A program made the translations under genes and the position numbers. The notes under the pieces were generated by a model, which saw only the letters and a list, made by a program, of their open reading frames with translations, had not been told where the DNA came from and did no database searches. A stretch of DNA of 64,000 nucleotides from Hyphomicrobium sp. (GTDB taxonomy: Bacteria; Pseudomonadota; Alphaproteobacteria; Rhizobiales; Hyphomicrobiaceae): the NCBI GenBank assembly GCA_003987725.1, contig RXJH01000003.1:248001-312000 (forward strand), written 5' to 3'. This document shows positions 26,301 through 34,457 of this stretch, in pieces (positions within the stretch are counted from its first letter, which is position 1; each line of letters opens with the position of its first letter).

Positions 26301-27605
26301 TTGAAACAAGTTAGCGGCTATTTGCCTGTAACGCTGGTGCTTGGCGCGTTTCTAGGCTTATCCAGCATGTCACTCGCTGCCGATCTAGGCGGTGATTGCT
26401 GCAGCGATCTCGAAGAGCGCGTTGCCGAACTCGAAGCGACGACCGCACGCAAAGACAATCGCAAGGTCTCGCTGACGATATCGGGTTACGTCGCCCAGGA
26501 GCTGACGTGGTGGGATGATGGCGCGGAGAGTAACGCGTATGTCCACGGATTGGGGCCGACGCAGGCGACGCATGTCAAGTTCACTGGCGAAGCGCAGTTC
26601 ATGCCAGGCTGGAAGGCGGGATACACGCTCAGGATTCAGAATCTTTCCGACAACCCGTTTGGGCGCAACGCCGCGACGGGCGCGGCGATCAATCAATCTT
26701 CACCCGACTTCAATCAAGGCCTCAATGTTCAGATGTCGTATTGGTACTTGCAGAGCAAGGACCTCGGCAAAGTGAGCATCGGCCGGCAAGCGGATGCTTC
26801 CAAGAGCGTTGCGATGTTCACCGATCAGTCGGGCACGCAGATCATCGACAACTATACGTTCCTCGCTGGATTTCCCCAGTTTGGCATCCGGAGAAACGGT
26901 GCCCTCGTGCCGGGGTTTACATGGGGCCAGCTAGCGTACTGCTATTCCCAGAACGTTCCGCTCGGTGGCGACTGCGACGGCCTCGTGATGAATTCCGTGC
27001 GATACGACTCTCCCGTCTTCGGCGGCTTTTCGGTATCGGCAAGCTGGGGCGAAGATGACGATTGGGAAATCGCAGCGCGTTACGCCGGACAATGGAATGC
27101 GTTCAAGGTTCAGCTTGGTGCCGGCTATTCCGAAAACACTGACGAGCGCATCAGCGGAACGGCCGTCATGACCTCGAAGGATTCACAATTCTTCCAGGCC
27201 GGCGGCTATGTCGAACACCAACCAACAGGTCTCTTCGTGCATGCGGCCTACGGTCGTGAAGACAATAACAATGCGCTTCTGACGAATGGACATACGGCAC
27301 CCGCCAGTCATCAGTGGTACGTCAAGTCCGGTATCCGGCGGCGATGGATGCCGCTTGGCGCCACGATCGTCTACGGCGACTATGTCGAGTACGACGATCA
27401 ACTCGGTCCGACGGCGCTTGCTTTAGGCGCGACGGGAAGCAAATTCTCCCGATACGGCGGAGGCATTGCGCAGGAAATCGATGCCGCAGCAATGACCCTC
27501 TATCTCAAATACCAGCATTATGATGGCGACGTATCGGGAGCTCAGGCTTTAACCGATCTCGAGGGGCTCGACCTTGTGAGCGTCGGTGGGCTGATCAACT
27601 TCTAG
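26301..27605 (+). CDS. Alphaproteobacterial porin in the nitrate operon
   Basis: 434 residues starting at TTG 26301, six bases after GGAG and only three bases after the nasA stop codon. A signal peptide ends S-L-A-A-D-L-G-G. Then comes the typical alphaproteobacterial porin opening D-C-C-S-D-L-E-E-R-V-A-E-L-E (a short coiled coil) followed by K-V-S-L-T-I-S-G-Y-V, and a beta-barrel ending G-G-L-I-N-F. Its place between nasA and cobA suggests it is induced with the pathway and lets nitrate or nitrite through the outer membrane; that specificity is inference from context only. Confidence 0.85.
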   Translation: MKQVSGYLPVTLVLGAFLGLSSMSLAADLGGDCCSDLEERVAELEATTARKDNRKVSLTISGYVAQELTWWDDGAESNAYVHGLGPTQATHVKFTGEAQFMPGWKAGYTLRIQNLSDNPFGRNAATGAAINQSSPDFNQGLNVQMSYWYLQSKDLGKVSIGRQADASKSVAMFTDQSGTQIIDNYTFLAGFPQFGIRRNGALVPGFTWGQLAYCYSQNVPLGGDCDGLVMNSVRYDSPVFGGFSVSASWGEDDDWEIAARYAGQWNAFKVQLGAGYSENTDERISGTAVMTSKDSQFFQAGGYVEHQPTGLFVHAAYGREDNNNALLTNGHTAPASHQWYVKSGIRRRWMPLGATIVYGDYVEYDDQLGPTALALGATGSKFSRYGGGIAQEIDAAAMTLYLKYQHYDGDVSGAQALTDLEGLDLVSVGGLINF

Positions 27606-27642
27606 CGTGCGTATTTGGGTCGAGACGGCGGAGGTACTTCAA

Positions 27643-28575
27643 ATGCATGCTGACGCGACATCACTGCCGCAACGCGTTTTGGGTACGCGGCATCTCTTGC
27701 TCGGTGTCATCCAATACGCTCTGAGAGCGGCGTCAATGACGTTCGCCCATCTAAACCGAAGCATCTCGAAATCGACCGACTTCAGAAGCGAACGAGATCG
27801 CGTCCGGACACACGGCTGCGTGACGCTGGTCGGCGCCGGGCCGGGCGATCCGGAGCTTTTGACTGTCAAGGCGGTGCGCGCCATCGAGTGCGCTGACGTC
27901 ATTTTGTTCGATGCTCTCGTTTCTGAGGCCGTTCTCGAATTGGCGCGGCGACACGCACAACTCATTTGCGTGGGCAAGAGAAGTGGCCACCCAAGTTGCC
28001 GCCAAGACGACATCAATAGACTGATGGTCGAACACGCCAGTGCCGGCAAGCGTGTCGTTCGTCTGAAGTCTGGAGATCCCGCGATCTTCGGAAGGGCTGG
28101 CGAAGAGATGTCGTATCTCGCATCCGCTGGTCTCGAGGCACAAATCGTGCCCGGTATTACTGCGGGATCCGCAATGGCCGCTGCTTTCGGGATCTCACTC
28201 ACGCATCGCGATCATGCAAAGTCCGTGCGCTTCGTCACAGGGCATTCCAAAAACGGCGGCCTGCCAGAGGATATCGACTGGCAAGCCATCGCTGATCCAT
28301 CGACGACGACCATTTTCTATATGGGCGCGCCCTTTGCCGGAGAGATCGCAACGCGGCTTATGGCAATCGGAATGTGGGGCGATACGCCAGTCGGAATCGC
28401 ATCGGCGCTCAGCCGGAGCAATGAAAGGATCGTCCGGTGTTCACTCGCAGAACTCAGCAACGCAATTAGCGGCTTCGATCGCCGCGAGCCGTTGATACTT
28501 GGGATCGGGGAGGTGTATTCGAGCACATTCGAGGCGGCTCCATTCCGCAACGATGCCCACGCGACCGTTAGTTGA
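27643..28575 (+). CDS. cobA: Uroporphyrinogen-III C-methyltransferase (SUMT)
   Basis: 310 residues from ATG 27643, with GGAGGT seven bases upstream; a GTG at 27607 is the alternative. SUMT signatures: V-T-L-V-G-A-G-P-G-D-P-E-L-L-T near residue 65, R-L-K-S-G-D-P-A-I-F-G-R-A-G-E-E, and P-G-I-T-A-G-S-A. It uses S-adenosylmethionine to make precorrin-2, the precursor of the sirohaem required by NirB. It lacks the CysG oxidase/ferrochelatase half, so the last sirohaem steps need an unlinked enzyme. It is the last gene of the nitrate operon. An extended N-terminus of about 60 residues before the catalytic domain is slightly unusual. Confidence 0.9.
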   Translation: MHADATSLPQRVLGTRHLLLGVIQYALRAASMTFAHLNRSISKSTDFRSERDRVRTHGCVTLVGAGPGDPELLTVKAVRAIECADVILFDALVSEAVLELARRHAQLICVGKRSGHPSCRQDDINRLMVEHASAGKRVVRLKSGDPAIFGRAGEEMSYLASAGLEAQIVPGITAGSAMAAAFGISLTHRDHAKSVRFVTGHSKNGGLPEDIDWQAIADPSTTTIFYMGAPFAGEIATRLMAIGMWGDTPVGIASALSRSNERIVRCSLAELSNAISGFDRREPLILGIGEVYSSTFEAAPFRNDAHATVS

Positions 28576-28998
28576 AGTGCCGGCCATATGCGCGGCTCAC
28601 GCTAACGGATCGGCGAAGGCGACGAGATCTTCGTTGGATCCAACCCGGGTGAAAGTTTCAAACGAAATTCTTAGGGGAGTTGGTGCGATCTTCAAGATCA
28701 ATGTGTTAGCGAAAGGTTGGACACCAAAACCTCTCAGCCATTTCCATAGCATTTCGCCGGAAGTATCCAACCGACGACGCTTTTGATGTTCGAGATTCGA
28801 GTGCCAGCAGGGATAGCTCGACGCGGGTGGACCCCAGCGTCCGCATTGCCGAGAAAGCGGACATTGCCTCTATTTGGGTTTGCGCGAAGCACGCATAGTC
28901 GAAGCAGGTCCGCAGTTGCACGCTATGCAGACATAACTGCCACGACCGCTATGGCCAAGAGCGGAATAGAAACCAGGCCTGAAGCCTGTCTACTGTCA
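28576..28998. other. Gene-free joint between the nitrate block and the DUF1501/DUF1800 block
   Basis: About 420 bases. It contains repeat copy B (28672-28780). The rest, about 28800-28990, shows only short frames on both strands. The minus-strand frame contains a phrase, M-S-A-F-S-A-M-R-T, that resembles degenerate repeat-derived frames I have seen across alphaproteobacterial genomes; this is recollection, not a search. No terminator with a T-run was found after cobA. Confidence 0.5.
28672..28780 (+). repeat. 109-bp repeat, copy B
   Basis: Gapless partner of 16967-17075 (94 of 109 identical). The internal inverted repeat is preserved at 9 of 10 positions (GGTTGGACAC with GTATCCAACC). It begins TAGGGGAGTTGG like copy A, but the preceding bases do not match the tRNA-Glu 3' end beyond this. 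It lies exactly between the nitrate genes and the second gene block of the island. Confidence 0.8.
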
Positions 28999-30192
28999 TC
29001 AGAGTAATTTGAGGTCTCGAGGTTCTACGGAAGCGAAGACGCGCTGAAGTCCGCTCTGATCGAGTCCATACATGCGTTGAAAGAGGCCACTCAGAAGGCG
29101 GCGATAGTCCGTAAGCACAGGATAATCGCGGTTCTGAAAGAGGTGAGCTTGGTCGACCGCCACTTGTTCGCCCGCTATCCGGCCGCCCTTAATGCTGCCG
29201 CCCATCACCCAATAGACGCTACCATGGCCGTGATCCGTGCCACGATTGCCGTTTTCACGAAACGTACGGCCGAACTCGGATATGACGACGACAACCGTGT
29301 CCTTCCAATTTGAGCCGACTTCCTCGGCGAACCCTGCGAGGCCACGGCCGAGTTCGGCAAGACGATCGGCAAGATAGCCGGTGGCGGCCCCCTGGTTGAC
29401 GTGCGTGTCCCAGCCGCCGACATCGACGAAGCCGAGATTGAATTGATCGCGCATCAGCCGGCCGATGCGGCGGGCGGATAGCTCGAAGCCCTTTGGCGAC
29501 ACCGCGCCCCGGCTTGCTTCCATCATGTGGTCCGTAATCGCGTGGTACACATCATCTCGCACGCGAAAGCCCTCTCGCACGGTCGCGGACAAGGGCTGAC
29601 CCTCATACATGGACGCGATCAGATTCGCTTGCCGATCGTCGATGCCTGCCTTTCCGACATTGTTGATGGCGATGTTTGGTATGGGTTCGCCACCTTGAAA
29701 TGTCAGCGGCATCTGGTCGGTGAAGGAGATCGGACGCACGCGGGTCAGCGTGGAGGCGAGGCGAGCCATGAACCCCGAGCGGAAATCGCGCTCGCCTTCG
29801 ATGTTCTGTCCGAGTTCAATCGTATCTTGCGTCTCGAAATGACTGCGCGAGAGGTCATCGGTTCCGGCGAAAGGCACGAAAGCAACTTGCCCCTTGGAGA
29901 ACAGTGGAAGAATTGTTTCTCGCAGCGCAGGATGAAGGCCCCAATTACTATCAAGCGTCGAAGCCGCTTCGGGTACTGCCGAATTCGGTTTGGCAATGGC
30001 AAGTGTCGGTCGGGAGGCATAGTAGAAATCGCTGCTGACCGGGATCACCACGTTGGCTGCATCATAGGCGCCCCGCAAGAACACGACGAGAAAACGCGCG
30101 TCGGTCTTCGGAGCTGCCCATAGACGGCCTGCCACGGTCATCGAACCAAGTGTGGCGAGGCCCTGGATCATCTGACGGCGATGGAAGAGCAT
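28999..30192 (-). CDS. DUF1501 family protein
   Basis: 397 residues. The start M-L-F-H-R-R-Q-M-I-Q-G-L ... G-R-L-W-A-A looks like a twin-arginine signal peptide, as in most DUF1501 members. The body has the family's V-V-F-L-R-G-A-Y-D-A-A-N opening, L-H-P-A-L-R-E, G-G-W-D-T-H-V-N-Q and V-V-V-I-S-E-F-G-R-T-F-R-E-N-G-N-R-G-T-D-H-G-H-G. The last three resemble metal-binding stretches of the alkaline-phosphatase/sulfatase superfamily. It probably works in the periplasm. It follows the DUF1800 gene by 26 bases; the two families nearly always occur together. Their biochemical role is not established. Confidence 0.88.
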   Translation of the reverse strand: MLFHRRQMIQGLATLGSMTVAGRLWAAPKTDARFLVVFLRGAYDAANVVIPVSSDFYYASRPTLAIAKPNSAVPEAASTLDSNWGLHPALRETILPLFSKGQVAFVPFAGTDDLSRSHFETQDTIELGQNIEGERDFRSGFMARLASTLTRVRPISFTDQMPLTFQGGEPIPNIAINNVGKAGIDDRQANLIASMYEGQPLSATVREGFRVRDDVYHAITDHMMEASRGAVSPKGFELSARRIGRLMRDQFNLGFVDVGGWDTHVNQGAATGYLADRLAELGRGLAGFAEEVGSNWKDTVVVVISEFGRTFRENGNRGTDHGHGSVYWVMGGSIKGGRIAGEQVAVDQAHLFQNRDYPVLTDYRRLLSGLFQRMYGLDQSGLQRVFASVEPRDLKLL

Positions 30193-30218
30193 GGTGCCTA
30201 TCCTACGGTGCGATCCTG

Positions 30219-31745
30219 TTAATTCATGAACTCAGGGGACGACAGGAACAGCGTGTTCCAGTCTTGCGGCGAAACCGCTTCGTCAAGAGCAGCTCGAGTC
30301 GGCGAACCGAGCATTCGATTCAGACTGCCGAAATACAGTGCATTCTCGAGAAGGGGAAAAGCCGGTTTGTCCACCGCGTCCGACTCCGCCGACTTGAACA
30401 GGCCAGCTGAATTCGAGCCAATCTGCCGAGCGATTTCAAAGCGCGTCATCATCTGCCCGGAGCCGTTCCAGGCGGATGACGTCATCGGATAACCGTCCGG
30501 CGTCTGGTGATTGTAGAGACCTTCAGCAAGCCGGTTCAGCCAGTTCTGAATGGGAGCGCTGTTGAGAATGACCTTGTCGTCATAGGCCAAACGCACCGCG
30601 GACAAGACGTACCGCGTCGGGTCCTTGAAACGTTTCCCGAGAGATGCGGTGAACTCGGGCGCGCGAAACAGTGTCTCCAATACACTCGCGATGTCACCGT
30701 CCGTATTGGTGAATGTCTGGGCCATCCGGTCGATCAACGTTGAGGGTGGATCATCGGATGTGAAGTAGGTTGCGATCTCGCGAGAGATATGGCGCGCGGT
30801 CGCTGGCTCGCGACTGAGGATATCGAGCACCTCCTCGACCTCGACGAAACCCCGGCCTTTGATCACGTGGCCAAGGAACACTTTGTCGCCGAAGTCGTGG
30901 CGGGCGGGATTGAATTCGAAGAGGCCTACACGGATGAACTTGCCCTGTAGTTCCGGCTTAAGTTTCGGATTCTCCGGTTTGATATCGACGCCGACGCCCG
31001 TGAGTATGCGGGCAAGCTCCTCGACGTCCTTTTGGGTGTAGCCCGAACCTACTCCCATGGTGTGGAGTTCCATGATCTCACGGGCATAGTTCTCATTGAT
31101 GTGTCCGGCTGCGTTGTCGGCGTTGTCGAGATAGCGAAGCATCGCCGGATGCCGGACCGTGGCTTCGAGTAAATCGCGAAACCGCCCAAGCGCATGGGCG
31201 CGGATTGCCCGATCCTCGTAGTCGCCCACCAGAACGCGGACATTGGCCTTATATTGATGGACGTTGAAGTGGTTGAACCAGAACCACGTCATGCGTTCGC
31301 GCAATTGGTCAGGTGCGTAGAGCGCCCGCAATATCGTGCGGGTTGCGGCTTGATGCGCGATATCGGTCATCGCCTGTTGAAATGTGTGCTGAGCCGCCGC
31401 CTTCTGATCAGGATCCTTGATTTGGTTCGCCGCGTGCCCTTGCGCGTCGAACTCTGCGGCCAGATCCAGCGCAGATTTTTGTGCAGATGGCAGTGCATTG
31501 ATCTGCTTCTGCGCGGCCTCGGGGAGGCGTGCATCCGCCGGGGGGCGCAACTGGGCTTGCAGCCAGGTTTCAGCTCCCATTGCCTGGAAAGCCTGGACGG
31601 TCGAACCGGTAACACCCCAGGTGACCGCGTCAATCAGGGCAATATCCCGCGCGGTTAGAGCCGGGTTCATCTGCGCGGCGGTGCCGGCTGACGCCGCAAC
31701 AGCAAGCACGACAACGAGGGCGAAGGCAGCCTTTGAGAGGCGCAT
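30219..31745 (-). CDS. DUF1800 family protein
   Basis: 508 residues from ATG 31745, six bases after GAGG; a TTG 24 bases upstream is less likely. A signal peptide ends around T-A-A-Q. DUF1800 features: T-W-F-W-F-N-H-F-N-V mid-protein, N-E-N-Y-A-R-E-I-M-E-L-H-T-M-G-V (a highly conserved segment) and T-Q-K-D-V-E-E-L-A-R-I-L-T-G. It is secreted and co-transcribed with the DUF1501 gene downstream. Function is not known; the pair is widespread in Proteobacteria and Planctomycetes. Here it sits in the distal part of the putative island. Confidence 0.88.
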   Translation of the reverse strand: MRLSKAAFALVVVLAVAASAGTAAQMNPALTARDIALIDAVTWGVTGSTVQAFQAMGAETWLQAQLRPPADARLPEAAQKQINALPSAQKSALDLAAEFDAQGHAANQIKDPDQKAAAQHTFQQAMTDIAHQAATRTILRALYAPDQLRERMTWFWFNHFNVHQYKANVRVLVGDYEDRAIRAHALGRFRDLLEATVRHPAMLRYLDNADNAAGHINENYAREIMELHTMGVGSGYTQKDVEELARILTGVGVDIKPENPKLKPELQGKFIRVGLFEFNPARHDFGDKVFLGHVIKGRGFVEVEEVLDILSREPATARHISREIATYFTSDDPPSTLIDRMAQTFTNTDGDIASVLETLFRAPEFTASLGKRFKDPTRYVLSAVRLAYDDKVILNSAPIQNWLNRLAEGLYNHQTPDGYPMTSSAWNGSGQMMTRFEIARQIGSNSAGLFKSAESDAVDKPAFPLLENALYFGSLNRMLGSPTRAALDEAVSPQDWNTLFLSSPEFMN

Positions 31746-32111
31746 GGGAAACCTCGCGAACCACCGCAAATCATCGCTTTGCGAACTTGAAAAGATGACG
31801 CCCAGTTATTGAACGCATTGCCGTTGCCGCTAGGGTGTCAAGATGGACCTTCCTGCATCATCGCAAGCCCACAGCGTTGAAAGAAGACTGCAACAAAAAA
31901 CGCGAGCCCACTCAATATCGATCTAGGACTCATTGCCATTCTCCCAACTTGGTCCACGCGGACTTAGGTGTAGGAACTTGGCTAAAACGCGTCCCGCTTA
32001 TTACCGATTCTCAAAGTTAGCCGGCGATCAATCCGCTCTCCATGAGCGTTCGGAGGGTGGCTAACGAACGGTGTTCTTGACGAACACTGTTCGTCGTGTA
32101 AGGTTTGTGTC
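31746..32111. other. Divergent intergenic region between DUF1800 gene and TetR gene
   Basis: About 365 bases. The right end holds the twin palindromes described at 32063-32095. The left part should contain the promoter of the DUF1800/DUF1501 pair; no specific element identified. No gene is visible. Confidence 0.5.
32063..32095. promoter_or_regulatory. Twin TetR-type operator palindromes
   Basis: Two adjacent 17-bp sites. The first, 32063-32079, is a weaker palindrome around GAAC-GGT-GTTC. The second, 32079-32095, is a perfect 7-bp inverted repeat, GACGAAC-ACT-GTTCGTC. Their centres are 16 bp apart and they end 16 bases before the TetR start codon. This is the expected place for autoregulation of the tetR-monooxygenase operon. 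Confidence 0.7.
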
Positions 32112-32795
32112 ATGGGAACCAGAGCTCGACACACCGTCAGTCGACGAAGCCGGCCTGCGAAGGCTCCCCTAAGTAGGGACGTCATCGTTGCCTCTGCGCT
32201 TTCTCTTTTGGAGAGCGATGGGCTGGAGGGATTGAGCCTGCGTCGTGTCGCTGCGGCTTTGGATACGGGGGCAGCTTCGCTTTATGTGTACCTCGCCAAT
32301 CTCGAAGAACTCTACGCGTTGATGCTTGACCAGGCTTTGGCGGAGATGCCGCCGACTTCAGGCAGGAAACGTGGCTGGCGTGATCGTCTGAAAGACTATC
32401 TCGCTTCCTATCTCAGCATACTGAACAAACGGCCGGGTTTAGCTCATGTCGCCATGAGCACGATCTCAGCGGGGCCTAACACGTTGCGCATGTGGGAGGT
32501 GCTGCTCGGCCTGTTGGAAGAGGGAGGCATCGACGCTGAGGAGCGTGTAGCGGGTGTCGACATGCTCCTGCTCCACGTGACGGCAATGGCGGCTGAAGAA
32601 GATAATCGACGGTCGGTAGGTCACGATTTCAAGCGGGTACGGAACGCCCTGGCCGTTGTGCCGCGAAAGGATTTTCCGCGCTTGAGCACGCTCTTTGAGC
32701 AGGGGCTGTTTTCCGGCAGCGGTGACGACGTCGCGATTGGTTGGGCGGTCGACGTCATTGTCGGCGGGATCTTGGCCAACAAGCATCGAGGCTGA
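32112..32795 (+). CDS. TetR family transcriptional regulator
   Basis: 227 residues from ATG 32112. The N-terminal helix-turn-helix (residues 20-65: R-D-V-I-V-A-S-A-L-S-L-L ... L-S-L-R-R-V-A-A-A-L-D-T-G-A-A-S-L-Y-V-Y) is a good TetR match. The C-terminal ligand domain (G-L-A-H-V-A-M ... W-E-V-L-L-G-L-L-E-E-G-G) resembles the TetR_C group of tetracycline-type repressors. Palindromes directly upstream are its probable operators. It is 19 bases from the downstream flavin monooxygenase, so the usual reading is a repressor released by a substrate of that enzyme. The ligand is unknown. Confidence 0.9.
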   Translation: MGTRARHTVSRRSRPAKAPLSRDVIVASALSLLESDGLEGLSLRRVAAALDTGAASLYVYLANLEELYALMLDQALAEMPPTSGRKRGWRDRLKDYLASYLSILNKRPGLAHVAMSTISAGPNTLRMWEVLLGLLEEGGIDAEERVAGVDMLLLHVTAMAAEEDNRRSVGHDFKRVRNALAVVPRKDFPRLSTLFEQGLFSGSGDDVAIGWAVDVIVGGILANKHRG

Positions 32796-32814
32796 AATCT
32801 GAAGGGATATTGAG

Positions 32815-33957
32815 GTGGTAAAACCGATCACGATAATCGGTGCGGGTCTCGCTGGGCTCACGCTCGCGCGCGTCCTGCACGTTCACGGGATAGCGTCGAC
32901 CATTTACGAGGGGGAGATCTCGCCGAGCGCACGCACCCAGGGCGGGCAGCTTGATATTCACGATTTCAACGGCCAGCTCGCCCTCAAAGAATGCCGGCTT
33001 TTTGACGAATTTCGCGCGATCATCAACCTGGGCGGCGAAGCGATGCGGTTCGTAAGCCCCACCGGCTCGGTGCTCGGAGAGGTCGCTGACGACGGCAAGC
33101 TCGAAAATCCCGAGGTCTTGCGTGGCGATCTGCGACGCATCTTGATCGAGTCACTTCCGCCAAGTTCGATTAGATGGGGCCACAGGGTCGAGAGCGTTAA
33201 GTCTCTGCAAAACGGCAAGCACCTCGTGCTGTTTGACGATGGGGCGGAGATAGAGACGGATGTTCTGATTGGGGCAGACGGAGCGTGGTCGAAGGTCAGG
33301 GGGCTGCTGTCGGAGGCTAAACCGGAGTATACGGGCACCGTATGGATTGAGACTTTCCTGCATGACGTCAAAAAGCGCCACGCGAGCTGCGCCGCGTTGG
33401 TTGGGAAAGGCGCGATGCTGGCGATGATGCCTGGAAAAGGAATCTTCGGTCATCGGGAAGCCAACGACGTCATCCATACTTATGTCGTGCTGAAAAAACC
33501 AAATGGATGGACTCCCACTGCAGATTTCGGGGACAGGAACGCTGCTCTGTCCTACGTCGCCGATCAACTAGGAGAGGGTTGGGCGCCCGAGCTGCTGTCG
33601 CTAATCACGCGCGGTGAAACCTTTCCCGTCACGCGGCCGATATGGGGGCTACCAGTCGGCCATAAATGGGATCACTCTCCAGGAGTAACGTTGGTCGGCG
33701 ATGCCGCGCATTTGACGCCGCCTGATGGCGATGGGGCGAATTGGGCGTTATACGACGGGGCGGATCTTGGGAAGCGTATCGCAGCCAATCCGGAACATGT
33801 TGAAGCCGCCTTGATCGAGTTCGAACAGGAAATGCTGCCACGAAGTGCGGCTTCTTCCGTTGAGGGCCACCAGTCCTTTGAACGGATGTTCGGCTATAAC
33901 GCTCCGGAAAATCTCCGGACGATGATGAAAGAACAAGGCTGGGAGCGAAGTTCGTAA
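32815..33957 (+). CDS. FAD-dependent monooxygenase, TetX-like
   Basis: 380 residues from GTG 32815 (GAAGGG eight bases upstream). N-terminal Rossmann motif I-I-G-A-G-L-A-G-L-T-L-A, the family's R-T-Q-G-G-Q-L-D-I-H region, a mid-protein substrate-domain segment F-G-H-R-E-A-N, and the FAD-ribityl motif G-D-A-A-H-L-T-P-P-D-G-D-G-A-N. The order and spacing follow the TetX/para-hydroxybenzoate-hydroxylase class, with TetX-specific traits such as the N-P-E-V-L-R-G-D-L-R-R-I-L segment. Such enzymes hydroxylate aromatic or tetracycline-like compounds. Co-transcription with a TetR repressor suggests detoxification of an inducer. Activity on tetracyclines is not implied by sequence alone. Confidence 0.8.
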   Translation: MVKPITIIGAGLAGLTLARVLHVHGIASTIYEGEISPSARTQGGQLDIHDFNGQLALKECRLFDEFRAIINLGGEAMRFVSPTGSVLGEVADDGKLENPEVLRGDLRRILIESLPPSSIRWGHRVESVKSLQNGKHLVLFDDGAEIETDVLIGADGAWSKVRGLLSEAKPEYTGTVWIETFLHDVKKRHASCAALVGKGAMLAMMPGKGIFGHREANDVIHTYVVLKKPNGWTPTADFGDRNAALSYVADQLGEGWAPELLSLITRGETFPVTRPIWGLPVGHKWDHSPGVTLVGDAAHLTPPDGDGANWALYDGADLGKRIAANPEHVEAALIEFEQEMLPRSAASSVEGHQSFERMFGYNAPENLRTMMKEQGWERSS

Positions 33958-34431
33958 CCTCGTGATAGGGCGCCTGTCTCTGGGAATAAGGCTGCCTGCC
34001 GGCATTTGAGATGCCGCCCGCGCCGAGGGAACCTCGGAGGGTGTCCCACCCACTCGCAATGGTTGGTACCCGCTGGATGATGAGTGCGGTCGCCGGAAAT
34101 CCTGGTGTGATCATCGCCCCCTTCACAGTGCCTATGTTGCTGGGGCGCAGCAGAGGTGGCCAGAGTTTCGAGAGGCCAGGAACCGGATCTCATGCCCGCT
34201 TCACCTCATGAACGGACGTGGTCGGTGATTGCCTCGAAACACGACCACGGACTGGTCGACTTCTGCTAATGGGATCGAGCGACCGCGTGCTGAGGCCGAC
34301 GGAGGGCCGAAAGCGGTCGGGATCGCGGTCAGCTCTTTCTGCCGCCGCTCAATACAGGCCAAAAAAGGGCGTCGAACTCGACATTTGAATGGCCATAACG
34401 AGTTGATATTAGACGTTTTTATTAGGCTATG
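33958..34431. other. Gene-free right end of the island
   Basis: About 470 bases between the monooxygenase gene and the tRNA-Glu-linked repeat. Both strands have only short frames without family features. A small stem (CGGCAT/ATGCCG near 33999) has no T-run. This is where an integrase gene would normally sit next to the tRNA; none is present, not even a recognisable fragment. Confidence 0.55.
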
Positions 34432-34457
34432 GCAAAATTGTGGCGCCCCGTAGGGGA
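34432..34457. repeat. Right copy of the 26-bp direct repeat (att-like, overlapping tRNA-Glu 3' end)
   Basis: Identical to 16948-16973. Bases 34441-34457 are the 3' end of the intact tRNA-Glu gene and 34432-34440 lie beyond its CCA. See the left copy and the island entry. Confidence 0.8.

Larger units (their letters stand above)
16974..34431. mobile_element. Putative tRNA-Glu-borne genomic island carrying nitrate assimilation genes
   Basis: About 17.5 kb between the two 26-bp direct repeats. The tRNA-Glu gene is on the minus strand with its 3' end facing the segment, and the far repeat copy is only the tRNA 3' fragment, exactly as expected after site-specific integration at a tRNA 3' end. Contents: nasT, nasS, MFS transporter, nirB, nirD, nasA, porin, cobA, then a 109-bp repeat, DUF1501/DUF1800 genes, and a TetR/monooxygenase pair. 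No integrase, transposase, relaxase or phage gene is visible inside. If it is an island it is immobile, or the integrase was lost. Base composition looks similar to the flanks by eye. Confidence 0.6.

Noticed and set aside
28706-28921. 71-residue minus frame covering part of repeat copy B
   Set aside because: Lies within repeat and degenerate intergenic DNA; no independent support.
33958-34431. Integrase gene or remnant next to the tRNA-Glu
   Set aside because: Looked for on both strands; only short frames without tyrosine-recombinase R-H-R-Y patterns.
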